Shown here: positions 16,979 to 25,369 of the stretch, in pieces
How the letters are laid out: the number at the start of each line of letters is the position of its first letter
Numbering within the stretch: position 1 is the stretch's first letter
Assembly: GCF_003097515.1 (NCBI RefSeq)
Contig: NZ_CP029188.1
Span: 6,554,531 to 6,618,530, forward strand
Direction of reading: 5' to 3'
DNA length: 64,000 nt
Origin: Streptomyces tirandamycinicus
Lineage (GTDB): Bacteria > Actinomycetota > Actinomycetes > Streptomycetales > Streptomycetaceae
Translations under genes and position numbers: made by a program
Notes under the pieces: model-generated
Seen by the model: only the letters and a program-made list of their open reading frames with translations
Told to the model about the DNA's origin: nothing
Database searches by the model: none

Positions 16979-17103
16979 GTTGTGGAACGGTCGAACGGGA
17001 CGGGCCGGCAACGAGATCGCCGGCACCAACAGGACCGGCACCAACAAGGCCGGCACCAAAGAGATCGCCGCCGGCGACGATGCGCCGGCGGCGAGAGGGA
17101 GCG

Positions 17104-17658
17104 TCAGTGCAGCCGGCTGCCCGAGCGCCGGCGCACCACGTAGACGACGCCACCGGAAGCCGCCAGGACGAGCCCGACACCTGCCGTGATCTCCACGGCG
17201 TTCATGCCGCCGATGCTGCCGCCCAGGCCGCCCTTGACGCCCTGGGGCTGGGGCCGGGGAGCGGCCGTGCTGGTGGATCGGGTGGTCGGCGTCGCCGCGC
17301 CACCGCCGGAGATCGTGAGATCCGTGGTGCCGGTCTGGTTGTTGCAGGTGAACTGGACCGAGTACACGGCGCCGCGCCGTGCGTCCAGGTCGACCCTCGC
17401 CGTGGCGGTCTGGCGCGGCGGGATCGTCACGGTGTCGAACACGCCGGACGAGGCCGTGGCCGTGGTGCCGCAGCCGGACACGCCCAGCGTCACCGTGCCG
17501 CCCGGTGCGACGGTCGAGGGGGTGACGGCGAACGAGAACGGCTGCTTGCGGACGCTGCCGCCGGCGCCGTCGGCGGTGTCCGCCGCCGCGGTGGGAAGGG
17601 TCAGAGCGAGGGCGGCCGCTCCCATGAGAGCGGCGGACGCGACGGGTATCGCGCGCAT
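17104..17658 (-). CDS. Secreted, membrane-anchored protein, paralogue of the 15823-16851 product
   Basis: The 184-residue protein has a signal peptide (AAA cleavage about residue 26), one beta domain with conserved Cys residues (TPSTVAPGGTVTLGVSGC and VYSVQFTC), a Thr/Pro linker, GGLGGS, a C-terminal membrane helix and RRR. The same elements occur in the same order in the neighbouring protein at 15823-16851, minus the Asn-rich insertion. The start was placed at the ATG at 17658 because GGAGGAT lies just upstream and the signal peptide begins there. The two genes converge on a shared terminator next to the class F sortase. No function is known; a wall-associated role is inference. Confidence 0.8.
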   Translation of the reverse strand: MRAIPVASAALMGAAALALTLPTAAADTADGAGGSVRKQPFSFAVTPSTVAPGGTVTLGVSGCGTTATASSGVFDTVTIPPRQTATARVDLDARRGAVYSVQFTCNNQTGTTDLTISGGGAATPTTRSTSTAAPRPQPQGVKGGLGGSIGGMNAVEITAGVGLVLAASGGVVYVVRRRSGSRLH

Positions 17659-17847
17659 GGCTATCCTCCGGGTCCCCGAGGAGCAGTTGCGGAAGGGTTT
17701 CCACAAGGGCAGGGAATGCACCTCGATGACCGAAACGCTAGAAGTGCCCCTTCGCCCCCGCGATCTCAGGCGGACGAATGGGGCATGCTTGTCCCCCGGG
17801 TGGCGCACCGGGGGGTTGCCCCGCTTGCGCCACCCGAGGTGCCGTGA

Positions 17848-18612
17848 TCAGCCGAGGGTGTGCGGGAAGAGCGCCGTGAACGCTCCGGGAGCGGCCGACG
17901 GGCCCCTGCCGAACGGCGCGTCGAAGTCCCAGATCAGGAAGAGCAGGAACGCGATCAGCGCGCTGAAGAGACCGGCCAGCAGCAACTCCCGGAACGTCCG
18001 GCGGATCTGCAGGGTGAAGATCAGGCCGACGGTGACCACCGCGCCCGCCACCAGGCCGAACCACACCACGCCGGGCATCGTGGCCTCGGCGCCCTGCCCC
18101 CGGGAGCCACGGGCGTCGTCGGCCGCCGCCACCTGGTCGACGAGCGGCTGGTACGCCTGGCCCTCGTGGTCGTTCCTCGGCACGTAGTCCGTCACGTCCC
18201 TGCGCACCTGCTCCAGCAGCCGTGTGCCCTTCGCGGTCAGCTCGCCCTTCTCGACCATATGGGGCCACTCGACGTGCACGACGTGCGAGACATAGGCGTC
18301 GACGCTGTCCCGGATGCGTTCGCGCGCCTCCGCGGGGTAGACCTCGGCGCGCGCGCTCACCTCGTGCAGTGCCTGGGCCTCGTGACGTACCGAGTCCTCC
18401 GCCGCGCCGCGCGCCTCCCAGACGCCCGCGATGGCCAGGCCGAGCACGATCGCGTAGACGACGCCGATCATCATTGTCATGTACTCGATGACGTCAGGCG
18501 TCTGCGAGGGGTCGTCGTCCTCGCCGACCCGTCGATGGTTGATGACGGTGATGGCGAGGACGACCGCGCACGCCGCGGCCATGGCGAGGGACAGTACGAC
18601 CCACTCCGACAA
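17848..18612 (-). CDS. DUF4239 family membrane protein
   Basis: The 254-residue protein has membrane helices near residues 5-25, 45-65, 180-200 and 205-235. A central soluble region (about 70-175) is rich in charged helices (VRHEAQALHEVSARAEVY). This matches DUF4239, distantly related to bestrophin-like channels. The TTG start is supported by GGAGG 6 bases upstream. The proline-rich protein at 18628-19284 is 15 bases upstream in the same direction, so they are likely cotranscribed. The function is not established. Confidence 0.78.
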   Translation of the reverse strand: MSEWVVLSLAMAAACAVVLAITVINHRRVGEDDDPSQTPDVIEYMTMMIGVVYAIVLGLAIAGVWEARGAAEDSVRHEAQALHEVSARAEVYPAEARERIRDSVDAYVSHVVHVEWPHMVEKGELTAKGTRLLEQVRRDVTDYVPRNDHEGQAYQPLVDQVAAADDARGSRGQGAEATMPGVVWFGLVAGAVVTVGLIFTLQIRRTFRELLLAGLFSALIAFLLFLIWDFDAPFGRGPSAAPGAFTALFPHTLG

Positions 18613-18627
18613 GTGAACCTCCGGGAA

Positions 18628-19284
18628 CTAGCGGGATCGGGGACGAAGGAACGCCGCCGCGAGCACGGCGGGTGCGGTGACCAGCAGCGTGAGGGAGACC
18701 AGCGAGGGGCCGCCCCGCGGTTCCTCGCGCTGGGGTCTGCGGTAGTGGGGGAGGGCGACCGGGGTGGGCCGCGGCGGTGCCGGTCGGGCCTTCGCCGGCG
18801 GCGCCGGTCGTGGCGGTGGTGGTGGCGGTGGTGGTGGCGGAGCCTGTTCGATCCGGGGCGGGGCGGGAGGCGGGGGAGGGGGCGGAGGTGGTGGTTCGGG
18901 CGGCGGTGGTGGCGGTGGTGGCGGCGGGGGAGGTGGTGGCGGCGGTGCGGGGGGTGGTGGTGGCGGTTCGGGAACGGGGACCGGCCCCGCCGTGCAGTGG
19001 ACGCCGCCGGCGATGGCGACCGCGGAGCCCGGCCCGTTCGGCCCACCGGGGCCGATCGAGGCGTACGAGCAGGAGTCGGCGGCGGCGGGCAGCGGTGCCG
19101 TCAGCAGCCAGGTGAGTGCGGCGGCCGACAGCAGCCGCGCGACGATCGATCCGTACACGCCGGTGAGCCTGATCCACGACCGGCCCGGACACGCCCGGAC
19201 GGGAGGCGATTCGCCTGATGGAGGGGTTGTCCGAGAATCGGGTTTGAGGCGCCGTGAAGATTTTCTCCGCAGGCCGTTGAACAC
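18628..19284 (-). CDS. Secreted/membrane protein with long polyproline region
   Basis: The 218-residue protein has a hydrophobic segment (VARLLSAAALTWLLTAPLPA) ending in a signal-peptidase-like AAA, about 60 residues dominated by proline runs, then a second hydrophobic segment near the C-terminus (LVSLTLLVTAPAVLAAAFL) followed by Arg. The GTG at 19284 has GGAGG at good spacing. An internal GTG at 19158 would start directly before the signal segment and give 176 residues. The polyproline stretch comes from GGT/GGC-type repeats and could span the cell wall. No domain is recognised. Confidence 0.6.
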   Translation of the reverse strand: MFNGLRRKSSRRLKPDSRTTPPSGESPPVRACPGRSWIRLTGVYGSIVARLLSAAALTWLLTAPLPAAADSCSYASIGPGGPNGPGSAVAIAGGVHCTAGPVPVPEPPPPPPAPPPPPPPPPPPPPPPPEPPPPPPPPPPAPPRIEQAPPPPPPPPPPRPAPPAKARPAPPRPTPVALPHYRRPQREEPRGGPSLVSLTLLVTAPAVLAAAFLRPRSR

Positions 19285-19364
19285 TCCCCGCCTCCCCGCG
19301 CGTACCTAGGGCCGTGAACGGCGCACCAAGGCGCCACAACGGACACCGGGCTACGGGAGTTGAC

Positions 19365-20363
19365 ATGAAGACCTGGCGGAACGCCTCGCTCGCGGTGACC
19401 GCGGCGGCCGTACTCGCGCTGACGACGGCGTGCGGTCAGGAGACGGGGACGCAGCCGAACGGCCAGGCCGTCGGAGCCGTCAACCCTGCCGGGCAGCCGG
19501 CCGCCAACAGCGGCTACGGATCGGGTTACGGCGGTGGTGCCGCGGGCGCCGGTGCGGCGGACGCCAAGCCCAGGACGGCGGGCCAGCTCGCCGTGTGGGA
19601 GAGCAAGAAGCTCGGCGAGGTGCTCACCGACGGCGAGGGGATGACCCTGTACCGCTTCGACAAGGACTCCGTCGACCCGGTGACGTCGAACTGCAACGGC
19701 GACTGCGCGCAGGCCTGGCCGGTGGTGGCCGCGGGCGACGTGACTCCCGCTCCCGGCACCGACGCCTCGCTGATCGGCTCGGTCACCCGTGCCGATGGCA
19801 CCAAGCAGCTCACCGTCGGCGGCTGGCCGATGTACCGCTACGCCAAGGACGCCAAGCCCGGCGACGCCAACGGCCAGGGTGTCGGCGGCACCTGGTTCGC
19901 CTCGGCGCCCGACGGCAAGAAGGCCGCGCTCGGCGGGGGCGGCGGCGAGGAGTCCGGTGGCGAGGAGTCCGCGGAGGACGCGGGCGGGGAGCCGGCGGAC
20001 CTCGCGGGCCTTTCCGTTCGCAAGGACCCGAAGCTCGGCGAGATCGTCGTGGACAAGAACGGAATGACCGCCTACGCCTTCACCAAGGACTCCGCCTGGC
20101 CGATGAAGACCGCCTGCACGGGTGCGTGCCTGGAGAAGTGGCCGGTCATCGCCCCGGTGAACGTGAACGACACCGCCGGCATTCTGAAGAAGGGCTTTGT
20201 GACCTTCGACCGGCCCGACGGAATCAAGCAGCAGACCATCGACTGCCAGCCGATCTACACGTTCGCGGGCGACAAGAAGCCCGGTGACACCAACGGGCAG
20301 GGAGTGGGCGGCACCTGGTTCGCCGTGTCGCCCCAGGGCAAGCCGGTCGGGGCGCCCGGTTAA
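19365..20363 (+). CDS. SCO0930-type lipoprotein with two secreted-repeat domains
   Basis: The 332-residue lipoprotein has a lipobox (LTTAC, C23). Two domains of the PF03640 secreted-repeat type follow, at about residues 85-185 and 220-328. Each contains an MT-Y-F/TKDS strand, a C-x3-C pair followed by WPV (NCNGDCAQAWPV and ACTGACLEKWPV), and ends NGQGVGGTWF. A Gly/Glu-rich linker joins them. The gene is the first of a block matching the S. coelicolor SCO0930-SCO0928 order. The role is unknown; anchoring outside the membrane and the Cys pairs suggest a stable extracytoplasmic binding protein. Confidence 0.85.
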   Translation: MKTWRNASLAVTAAAVLALTTACGQETGTQPNGQAVGAVNPAGQPAANSGYGSGYGGGAAGAGAADAKPRTAGQLAVWESKKLGEVLTDGEGMTLYRFDKDSVDPVTSNCNGDCAQAWPVVAAGDVTPAPGTDASLIGSVTRADGTKQLTVGGWPMYRYAKDAKPGDANGQGVGGTWFASAPDGKKAALGGGGGEESGGEESAEDAGGEPADLAGLSVRKDPKLGEIVVDKNGMTAYAFTKDSAWPMKTACTGACLEKWPVIAPVNVNDTAGILKKGFVTFDRPDGIKQQTIDCQPIYTFAGDKKPGDTNGQGVGGTWFAVSPQGKPVGAPG

Positions 20364-20386
20364 GTCCCCACGCCGCGCCCCGGCCA

Positions 20387-20424
20387 CCGGCCCGCCGCCA
20401 CGCCCCCCGCGTGCGGCGGGCCGG
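20387..20424. terminator. Terminator hairpin after the lipoprotein gene
   Basis: CCGGCCCGCCGC (20387-20398) pairs perfectly with 20413-20424 around a 14-base loop and is followed by CTGTTTGC. It begins 24 bases after the stop codon. Confidence 0.85.
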
Positions 20425-20587
20425 CTGTTTGCGGTGGTTCATACCAGCACGTGCCGGTGGCGTGTGACCAAGAACGGACCGTTAATTTCCGTTTCTGCTC
20501 GCTCTCTTGGCGGGCGATCAGTAGCCTCGGCTCGAACACCTGCCATGAGAATGGCGGTTTACCCGTGGCGACTTGTTGGAGACATCA

Positions 20588-21400
20588 ATGGAGCGTCCCG
20601 CCTGGGCCCCGCCCGGCATCGACATCTCGGTGCCGAGCGTGTCCCGCATTTACGACTACTACCTGGGCGGCTCGCACAACTTCGAGGTCGATCGTGAAGC
20701 CGCCCGGAAGGCCATGCAGTTCATGCCGGGCCTGCCCAAGATCATGCAGGCGAACCGGGCCTTCATGCGCCGTGCCGTACGCTACGCCGTGAGCGAGGGC
20801 GTCAGCCAGTTCCTGGACGTGGGCTCCGGCATACCGACGTTCGGCAACACCCACGAGATCGCGCAGAAGGCCGACCCCGGGGCGCGGGTCGTGTACGTCG
20901 ACCACGACCCGGTCGCCGTCGCCCACAGCCGGGCCGTGCTGGAGGGCAACGACGGAGCCGGGATCGTCCAGGCGGACCTGCGCAAGCCGGCGGACATCCT
21001 CGCCGACGGCGAGACCACCAGGCTGCTGGACCTCGAACGGCCCGTGGCCCTGCTGCTCGTCGCGGTGCTCCACTTCCTGGAGGACTCCGACGCCCCCGGG
21101 CGGTCCGTCGCCGCGCTGCGCGACGCGCTCGCGCCCGGCAGCCTGGTCGTCGTCACCCACGCCTCGTACGAGGGCATCCCGCTGCCCAGGGAGCAGGCCG
21201 GCGGCGCCGTCGGGGTCTACAAGGACATCCGCAACCCGCTGGTGATGCGCTCGCGCGAGGAGATCGCCCGGTTCTTCGACGGGTTCGAGATGGTCGAGCC
21301 CGGACTGGTGTCGATGCCGGACTGGCGGCCCGAGACCCCGGCCGCGCAGGAGGACCCATACGCGTTCTCCGGGTACGCAGGGGTGGGGCGCAAGGCGTGA
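20588..21400 (+). CDS. DUF574 family SAM-dependent methyltransferase
   Basis: The 270-residue protein belongs to the actinobacterial DUF574 (PF04672) group, expanded in Streptomyces. It opens with the family hallmark SVSRIYDYYLGGSHNFEVDR and has the SAM-binding segment FLDVGSGIPTFGNTHEIAQ with the following VVYVDHDPVAVAH (acidic residue for ribose). The start ATG follows GGAGACATCA. Its stop overlaps the start of the GGDEF/EAL gene, so the two are translationally coupled. Substrates of this family are mostly unknown. A link with c-di-GMP signalling is implied only by the operon. Confidence 0.88.
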   Translation: MERPAWAPPGIDISVPSVSRIYDYYLGGSHNFEVDREAARKAMQFMPGLPKIMQANRAFMRRAVRYAVSEGVSQFLDVGSGIPTFGNTHEIAQKADPGARVVYVDHDPVAVAHSRAVLEGNDGAGIVQADLRKPADILADGETTRLLDLERPVALLLVAVLHFLEDSDAPGRSVAALRDALAPGSLVVVTHASYEGIPLPREQAGGAVGVYKDIRNPLVMRSREEIARFFDGFEMVEPGLVSMPDWRPETPAAQEDPYAFSGYAGVGRKA

Positions 21401-23571
21401 TGACGCCGTCGCAGGCAGCGGGCTCGGACGCGGGTGGCCCGGACGACCTGGAGGACAGACTCAGCCGGTTCGCGACCATCTGGAGCCGGGCGATCTTCCC
21501 GGTCACGGCCACGTCGCTGACCCGTCCCGAATTCGAGGAGCATCTGCTGCCGCTGGCCCGGCAGTTGAGCGAGGCGCTGCACACCCGCCCGTTCGACCCC
21601 GCGGCCGCGCAGCGGGTCGGCGGCGCACTCGTCGACGCCCACTGCACGGACCCGGACGCCCTCAGCCGTACGCTCGGCGTCGTCGACGCCTACCTGGTCC
21701 TGTACTGCGGCAGCGGCCAGGAGTCGGCCGACGACAGCCGGGCCCGCTGCGCCAGGCTGCAGCACGCGCTCGCCGCCGGATACGCCCTCGCCCTGCGCGA
21801 GCGCACCCTCACCGAGCAGGAGGCCATCGCCCGCTCGGCGCTGGCGGCACGCAGCGTGGCCATGGAGGCCCTGCACGCCACCGAGACCCGCTTCCGCGCC
21901 GTGTTCGAGGACGCCGCCATCGGCATCGGCATCGCCGACCTCGACGGCAACGTCCTGGAGGTCAACGACACGCTGACCCGGATGTTCGGCGGACTGGAGC
22001 ACCATGTCCGCGGCCGCAAGGTCAACGAATGGGCGCACCCGGAGGACCGCCCGCTGACCTGGAACATGTACGAGGAACTCGTACGCGGCGAACGCGAGCA
22101 CTACCGCGTCGAGAAGCCCTTCTACCGCAACGACGGCACGGTGCTCTGGACCAATCTCACCGTCTCGCTGCTGCGGGACGCCGACGGCGTGCCCCAGTAC
22201 CAGCTGGCGCTCATGGAGGACACCACCGAACGGCGGCTGCTCAACCTCCGGCTGAGGTACGAGGCGACCCACGACGCGCTCACCGGGCTGCCCAACCGGA
22301 CCCTGTTCTTCGAGCGGCTGGAGAAGGCGCTGGCCGCAGGTGAGGGGGCCCGATTCGGGCTCTGCTACCTCGACCTCGACGGCTTCAAGGCGATCAACGA
22401 CAGCCTCGGCCACTCGGCGGGCGACCGACTCCTCGTCGAGGTCGCCGACCGGTTGCAGAGCTGCGCCACGGCGCCCGGCGAGATGGTGGCCAGGCTCGGC
22501 GGCGACGAGTTCGTGGCGCTGACCACCGGCCGTGAGACCCAGCGCGAGGCGAGCGAGCTCGCCGCCCGGATCCTCGCCGCGCTCGCCGCGCCCATCACCC
22601 TCGACGGGCGGGAGATCATCGTCCGCGGCAGCATCGGGATCGTCGAGGGGCCGGCCGGGGAACGCACCTCGGCGGAAGTGCTGCGCAGCGCGGACATCAC
22701 CATGTACCGGGCCAAGTCGGCGGGCGGGAACCGCTTCGAGTTCTCCGACCCGGAGGCCGACGCCCGCGCGATCACCCGGCACGGGCTGACCACGGCGCTC
22801 CCGGCCGCCCTGGAGCGGGGCGAGTTCTTCATCGAGTACCAGCCGCTGGTGCACCTCGGCGACGGCCGGGTGCACGGGGCGGAGGCGCTGGTGCGCTGGT
22901 CGCACCCGCAGCACGGAGTCCTCGGACCGGACCACTTCATCCCGCTCGCCGAGCACACCGGGCTGATCGTGCCGCTCGGCCGCTGGGTCCTCCAGGAGGC
23001 CGTGCGGCAGGCGCGCGCCTGGCACGAGCAGGCCGAACCGGGCGGCTCCGCACCGCCGCTGCGGATCAACGTCAATCTCTCCCCGACCCAGCTGCACCAC
23101 CCGGGTCTGGTCGCCGACACCGTCGACGTACTGGAGCGCTCGGGCCTCCCGCCCGGCGCGCTGTGCCTGGAGCTCACCGAGTCCGCGCTGATCGGGGCGG
23201 ACGAGGACCTGCTCAAACCGCTGCGGCAACTCGCCGAGATGGGCGTCGACATCGCGCTCGACGACTTCGGCACGGGCTACTCCAACCTGGCCAATCTGCG
23301 GCGGCTCCCGGTGAGCGTGCTCAAGCTGGACCGCTCCTTCACGCAGGGCATGCAGCAGCATCCGGCGGACCCGGTCGACCGGAAGATCGTCGAGGGCATC
23401 GTCTCGCTGGCCCACAGCCTGGAGCTGGCGGTGACGGTGGAGGGCGTGGAGACCGGTGTACAGGCCGAGCAACTGCGCGAGCTGGGCTGCGACACGGCCC
23501 AGGGCTGGTACTACGCCCGGCCGGGCCCGCCGGACCGGCTGCACGCGCTGTCGCTCGCGGACGCGGTGTAG
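21400..23571 (+). CDS. rmdA: PAS-GGDEF-EAL cyclic-di-GMP enzyme, RmdA-like
   Basis: The 723-residue protein has an N-terminal helical region, a PAS domain (about 160-280, RFRAVFEDAAIGIGIADLDG), GGDEF (about 285-445, intact LGGDEF) and EAL (about 460-715). EAL catalytic residues are all present: EAL in GAEALVRW, NVNLSP, ELTES, DDFGTG, KLDRSF and EGVET. GGDEF lacks the RxxD inhibitory site five residues upstream. S. coelicolor RmdA (SCO0928) is a phosphodiesterase affecting development; the same neighbours (methyltransferase, SCO0930-like lipoprotein) support orthology. ATG at 21400 and GTG at 21397 both overlap the preceding stop. Net activity, synthesis or hydrolysis, cannot be read directly. 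Confidence 0.87.
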   Translation: MTPSQAAGSDAGGPDDLEDRLSRFATIWSRAIFPVTATSLTRPEFEEHLLPLARQLSEALHTRPFDPAAAQRVGGALVDAHCTDPDALSRTLGVVDAYLVLYCGSGQESADDSRARCARLQHALAAGYALALRERTLTEQEAIARSALAARSVAMEALHATETRFRAVFEDAAIGIGIADLDGNVLEVNDTLTRMFGGLEHHVRGRKVNEWAHPEDRPLTWNMYEELVRGEREHYRVEKPFYRNDGTVLWTNLTVSLLRDADGVPQYQLALMEDTTERRLLNLRLRYEATHDALTGLPNRTLFFERLEKALAAGEGARFGLCYLDLDGFKAINDSLGHSAGDRLLVEVADRLQSCATAPGEMVARLGGDEFVALTTGRETQREASELAARILAALAAPITLDGREIIVRGSIGIVEGPAGERTSAEVLRSADITMYRAKSAGGNRFEFSDPEADARAITRHGLTTALPAALERGEFFIEYQPLVHLGDGRVHGAEALVRWSHPQHGVLGPDHFIPLAEHTGLIVPLGRWVLQEAVRQARAWHEQAEPGGSAPPLRINVNLSPTQLHHPGLVADTVDVLERSGLPPGALCLELTESALIGADEDLLKPLRQLAEMGVDIALDDFGTGYSNLANLRRLPVSVLKLDRSFTQGMQQHPADPVDRKIVEGIVSLAHSLELAVTVEGVETGVQAEQLRELGCDTAQGWYYARPGPPDRLHALSLADAV

Positions 23572-23693
23572 CCGGCGGCGCGTGGGTGCCGGGCCGGCGC
23601 CCCACCGGGAGACCGGCCGCCGCCCTCCGCACCAAGCCCGCGGAGGCCCAGGGCGGTTGCCGAACGGGCCTGCCAGGGGCCAGGGTGAACGGC

Positions 23694-24215
23694 ATGGACG
23701 AGGAGCGCGGGATCACCCCGGACTGGGAAGAGCGACTCGCGGCCCTCTGGGCCGCCTTCGACGACCACGCGGCGGCCGGGCGGGAGGCGGAGTTCCGTGC
23801 CGCGGTCGACGCGCTCGTGGCCGAACTGCCCGGGGACGGCCCGGTGGGGCCCTTCGAGCGGGCCTGCGCCTTCGACTCGACGGGCCATCCCGGTGACGCG
23901 GTGGCCCTGTACCAGGACGCGCTGCGACGGGGACTCGTCGGCTACCGCGGCCGCCGCGCCAGGATCCAGCTGGCGAGCTCGCTGCGCAACGTCGGCCGTG
24001 CCGAGGAGGGCGTCGCCCTGCTCGAGCCGGAACTCGACGCGCCCTCGGACGAACTCGACGACGCCGTCCGCGCCACCCTCGCCCTGTGCCTCGCGAACCT
24101 CGGCCGGGAACGGGAGGGACTGTCGCTGGTGCTGGGTGCGCTGGCGCCCCATCTGCCCCGCTACCGGCGCTCGATGGCCGAGTACGCGCGACTGCTGGTC
24201 GAGCCGGGCGACTGA
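23694..24215 (+). CDS. Tetratricopeptide-repeat protein
   Basis: The 173-residue protein is composed of TPR-like helix pairs from about residue 35 (for example FDSTGHPGDAVALYQDALRRGL and LASSLRNVGRAEEGVALLEPEL). This matches the short bacterial TPR_5 group. It should act as a protein-binding scaffold; no partner is evident. ATG at 23694 was preferred to GTG at 23685, with GGGG upstream of both. It follows rmdA by 122 bases in the same direction and may belong to that transcript. Confidence 0.75.
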   Translation: MDEERGITPDWEERLAALWAAFDDHAAAGREAEFRAAVDALVAELPGDGPVGPFERACAFDSTGHPGDAVALYQDALRRGLVGYRGRRARIQLASSLRNVGRAEEGVALLEPELDAPSDELDDAVRATLALCLANLGREREGLSLVLGALAPHLPRYRRSMAEYARLLVEPGD

Positions 24216-24226
24216 GCCCGCGACCC

Positions 24227-24330
24227 CCGGGCGAGAGCATCTTGTGGCTGATGCCCTCCATCTCGTCGCGCAGTTCACTGAAGCGCAGGGTGCGCTCACC
24301 GAGTAACCACAAGAGACCGAGGAAGCCCGC
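24227..24330 (-). pseudogene. Remnant of an HxlR-type winged-helix regulator
   Basis: In the minus strand the frame reads LLWLLGERTLRFSELRDE followed by MEGISHKMLSPG. This is the recognition-helix core of HxlR family regulators (consensus W-x-L-L-x-x-L-x-RFSELR-x-x-x-x-GISxKML). Nothing upstream or downstream in this frame continues the domain, and the flanks belong to other genes. I interpret it as a decayed internal fragment. A chance match over about 30 residues is possible but the conserved positions agree well. Confidence 0.55.
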
Positions 24331-24374
24331 GTCCGGTGGACCCGGGCCTGGGCGCCCTCAGGTCGGGCCACGCC

Positions 24375-25286
24375 TCACGCGTCGGCGCCCGGCTCCCGCG
24401 GAGCAGCGCCTCGCGTGCGCAGCAGCAGCCGCTGGAGTTCGCGGGCCGCACGCGGCGGGGCCACGTCGCTGCGGTGCGCCAGGGCGATGGTCCGGCGCAG
24501 CCCGGGGCGGGCGAGGGCGGTGACCCGCAGGTCGCGGCCCGCGCGCGCGGCGACCATACGGGGGACGACCGCCAGGCCGAGCCCCGCCCGCACGAAGCCG
24601 AGCACCGCGTCCATCTCCCCGCCCTCCACCGTGAACGCCGGCTCGAAGCCCTCCGCGCGGCACGCCGCGACCGTGAGCTCCCGCAGGTCGTACCCGTGCC
24701 GGAACATCACCATCGGCTCGCCCTGGAGATCCGCGATCCGCACCGGGCGGCGCGGCGCCGGGGACGCCGCCGAGGAGACCACCACCAGGTCCTCCTGAAG
24801 CAGCTCCACCGTGGTCAGCGCCGGGGACGGGGCCGGCAGCGGCAGCACCACCAGGGCCAGATCGAGCGCGCCGCGCGCCAGCCCCCGTACCAGGTCGTGC
24901 GAGCCGCCCTCCTCGATCAGCAGCTCGATCCCCGGGTGGAGGTCGTGGAAGGCGCGCAGCACGTCCGGCAGCAGGCCGGTGCACACGCTCGGTGTCGCCC
25001 CCAGCCGCACCCGCCCCCGGCGCAGCTGCGCCAGCTCCTGCACCTCGTGCCGGGCCGTGTCCGCGTCGGCGAGGATCCGCCGGGCCAGCGGCAGCAGCGC
25101 CTCGCCCGCGTCGGTGAGGGCGATGTTGCCGCGCGCCCGGCTGAACAGCTCCGCCCCGAGCTCCTTCTCCAGCGCCCGGATCTGCTGCGACAGCGAGGGC
25201 TGGGAGACGTGTACGCGCTCCGCGGCCCGGGTGAAGTGCCGGGTCTCCGCGACGGCCACGAAGTACTGGAGCTGCTGGAACTGCAT
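24375..25286 (-). CDS. LysR family transcriptional regulator
   Basis: The 303-residue regulator has the LysR winged helix at residues 1-62 (LQYFVAVAETRHFTRAAERV and VSQPSLSQQIRALEKELGAEL) and a two-lobed effector domain (about 90-290, RLGATPSVCTGLLPDVLRAF). The ATG at 25286 gives the standard family N-terminus; GGAGGG sits unusually close to it, 1 base away. It diverges from sdhCAB with only 83 bases between the starts and an ATAG-N7-CTAT palindrome in the gap, so it probably controls sdhCAB and itself. The S. coelicolor block SCO0922-SCO0925 has the same arrangement. The effector is unknown. Confidence 0.88.
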   Translation of the reverse strand: MQFQQLQYFVAVAETRHFTRAAERVHVSQPSLSQQIRALEKELGAELFSRARGNIALTDAGEALLPLARRILADADTARHEVQELAQLRRGRVRLGATPSVCTGLLPDVLRAFHDLHPGIELLIEEGGSHDLVRGLARGALDLALVVLPLPAPSPALTTVELLQEDLVVVSSAASPAPRRPVRIADLQGEPMVMFRHGYDLRELTVAACRAEGFEPAFTVEGGEMDAVLGFVRAGLGLAVVPRMVAARAGRDLRVTALARPGLRRTIALAHRSDVAPPRAARELQRLLLRTRGAAPREPGADA

Positions 25287-25294
25287 CCCTCCAC

Positions 25295-25311
25295 GATAGC
25301 CCCTGCCTATC
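25295..25311. promoter_or_regulatory. LysR-type operator (GATAG-N7-CTATC)
   Basis: The dyad GATAGCCCCTGCCTATC contains the LysR T-N11-A core (T at 25297, A at 25309). It starts 9 bases before the LysR start codon and 59 bases before sdhC, the usual place for LysR autoregulation and activation of a divergent gene. Confidence 0.7.
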
Positions 25312-25369
25312 GAGATGAGCCGGACCATGTCTTGGACCTCTCGGCATCCCTCCGCCTAGCGTCGTGTCC

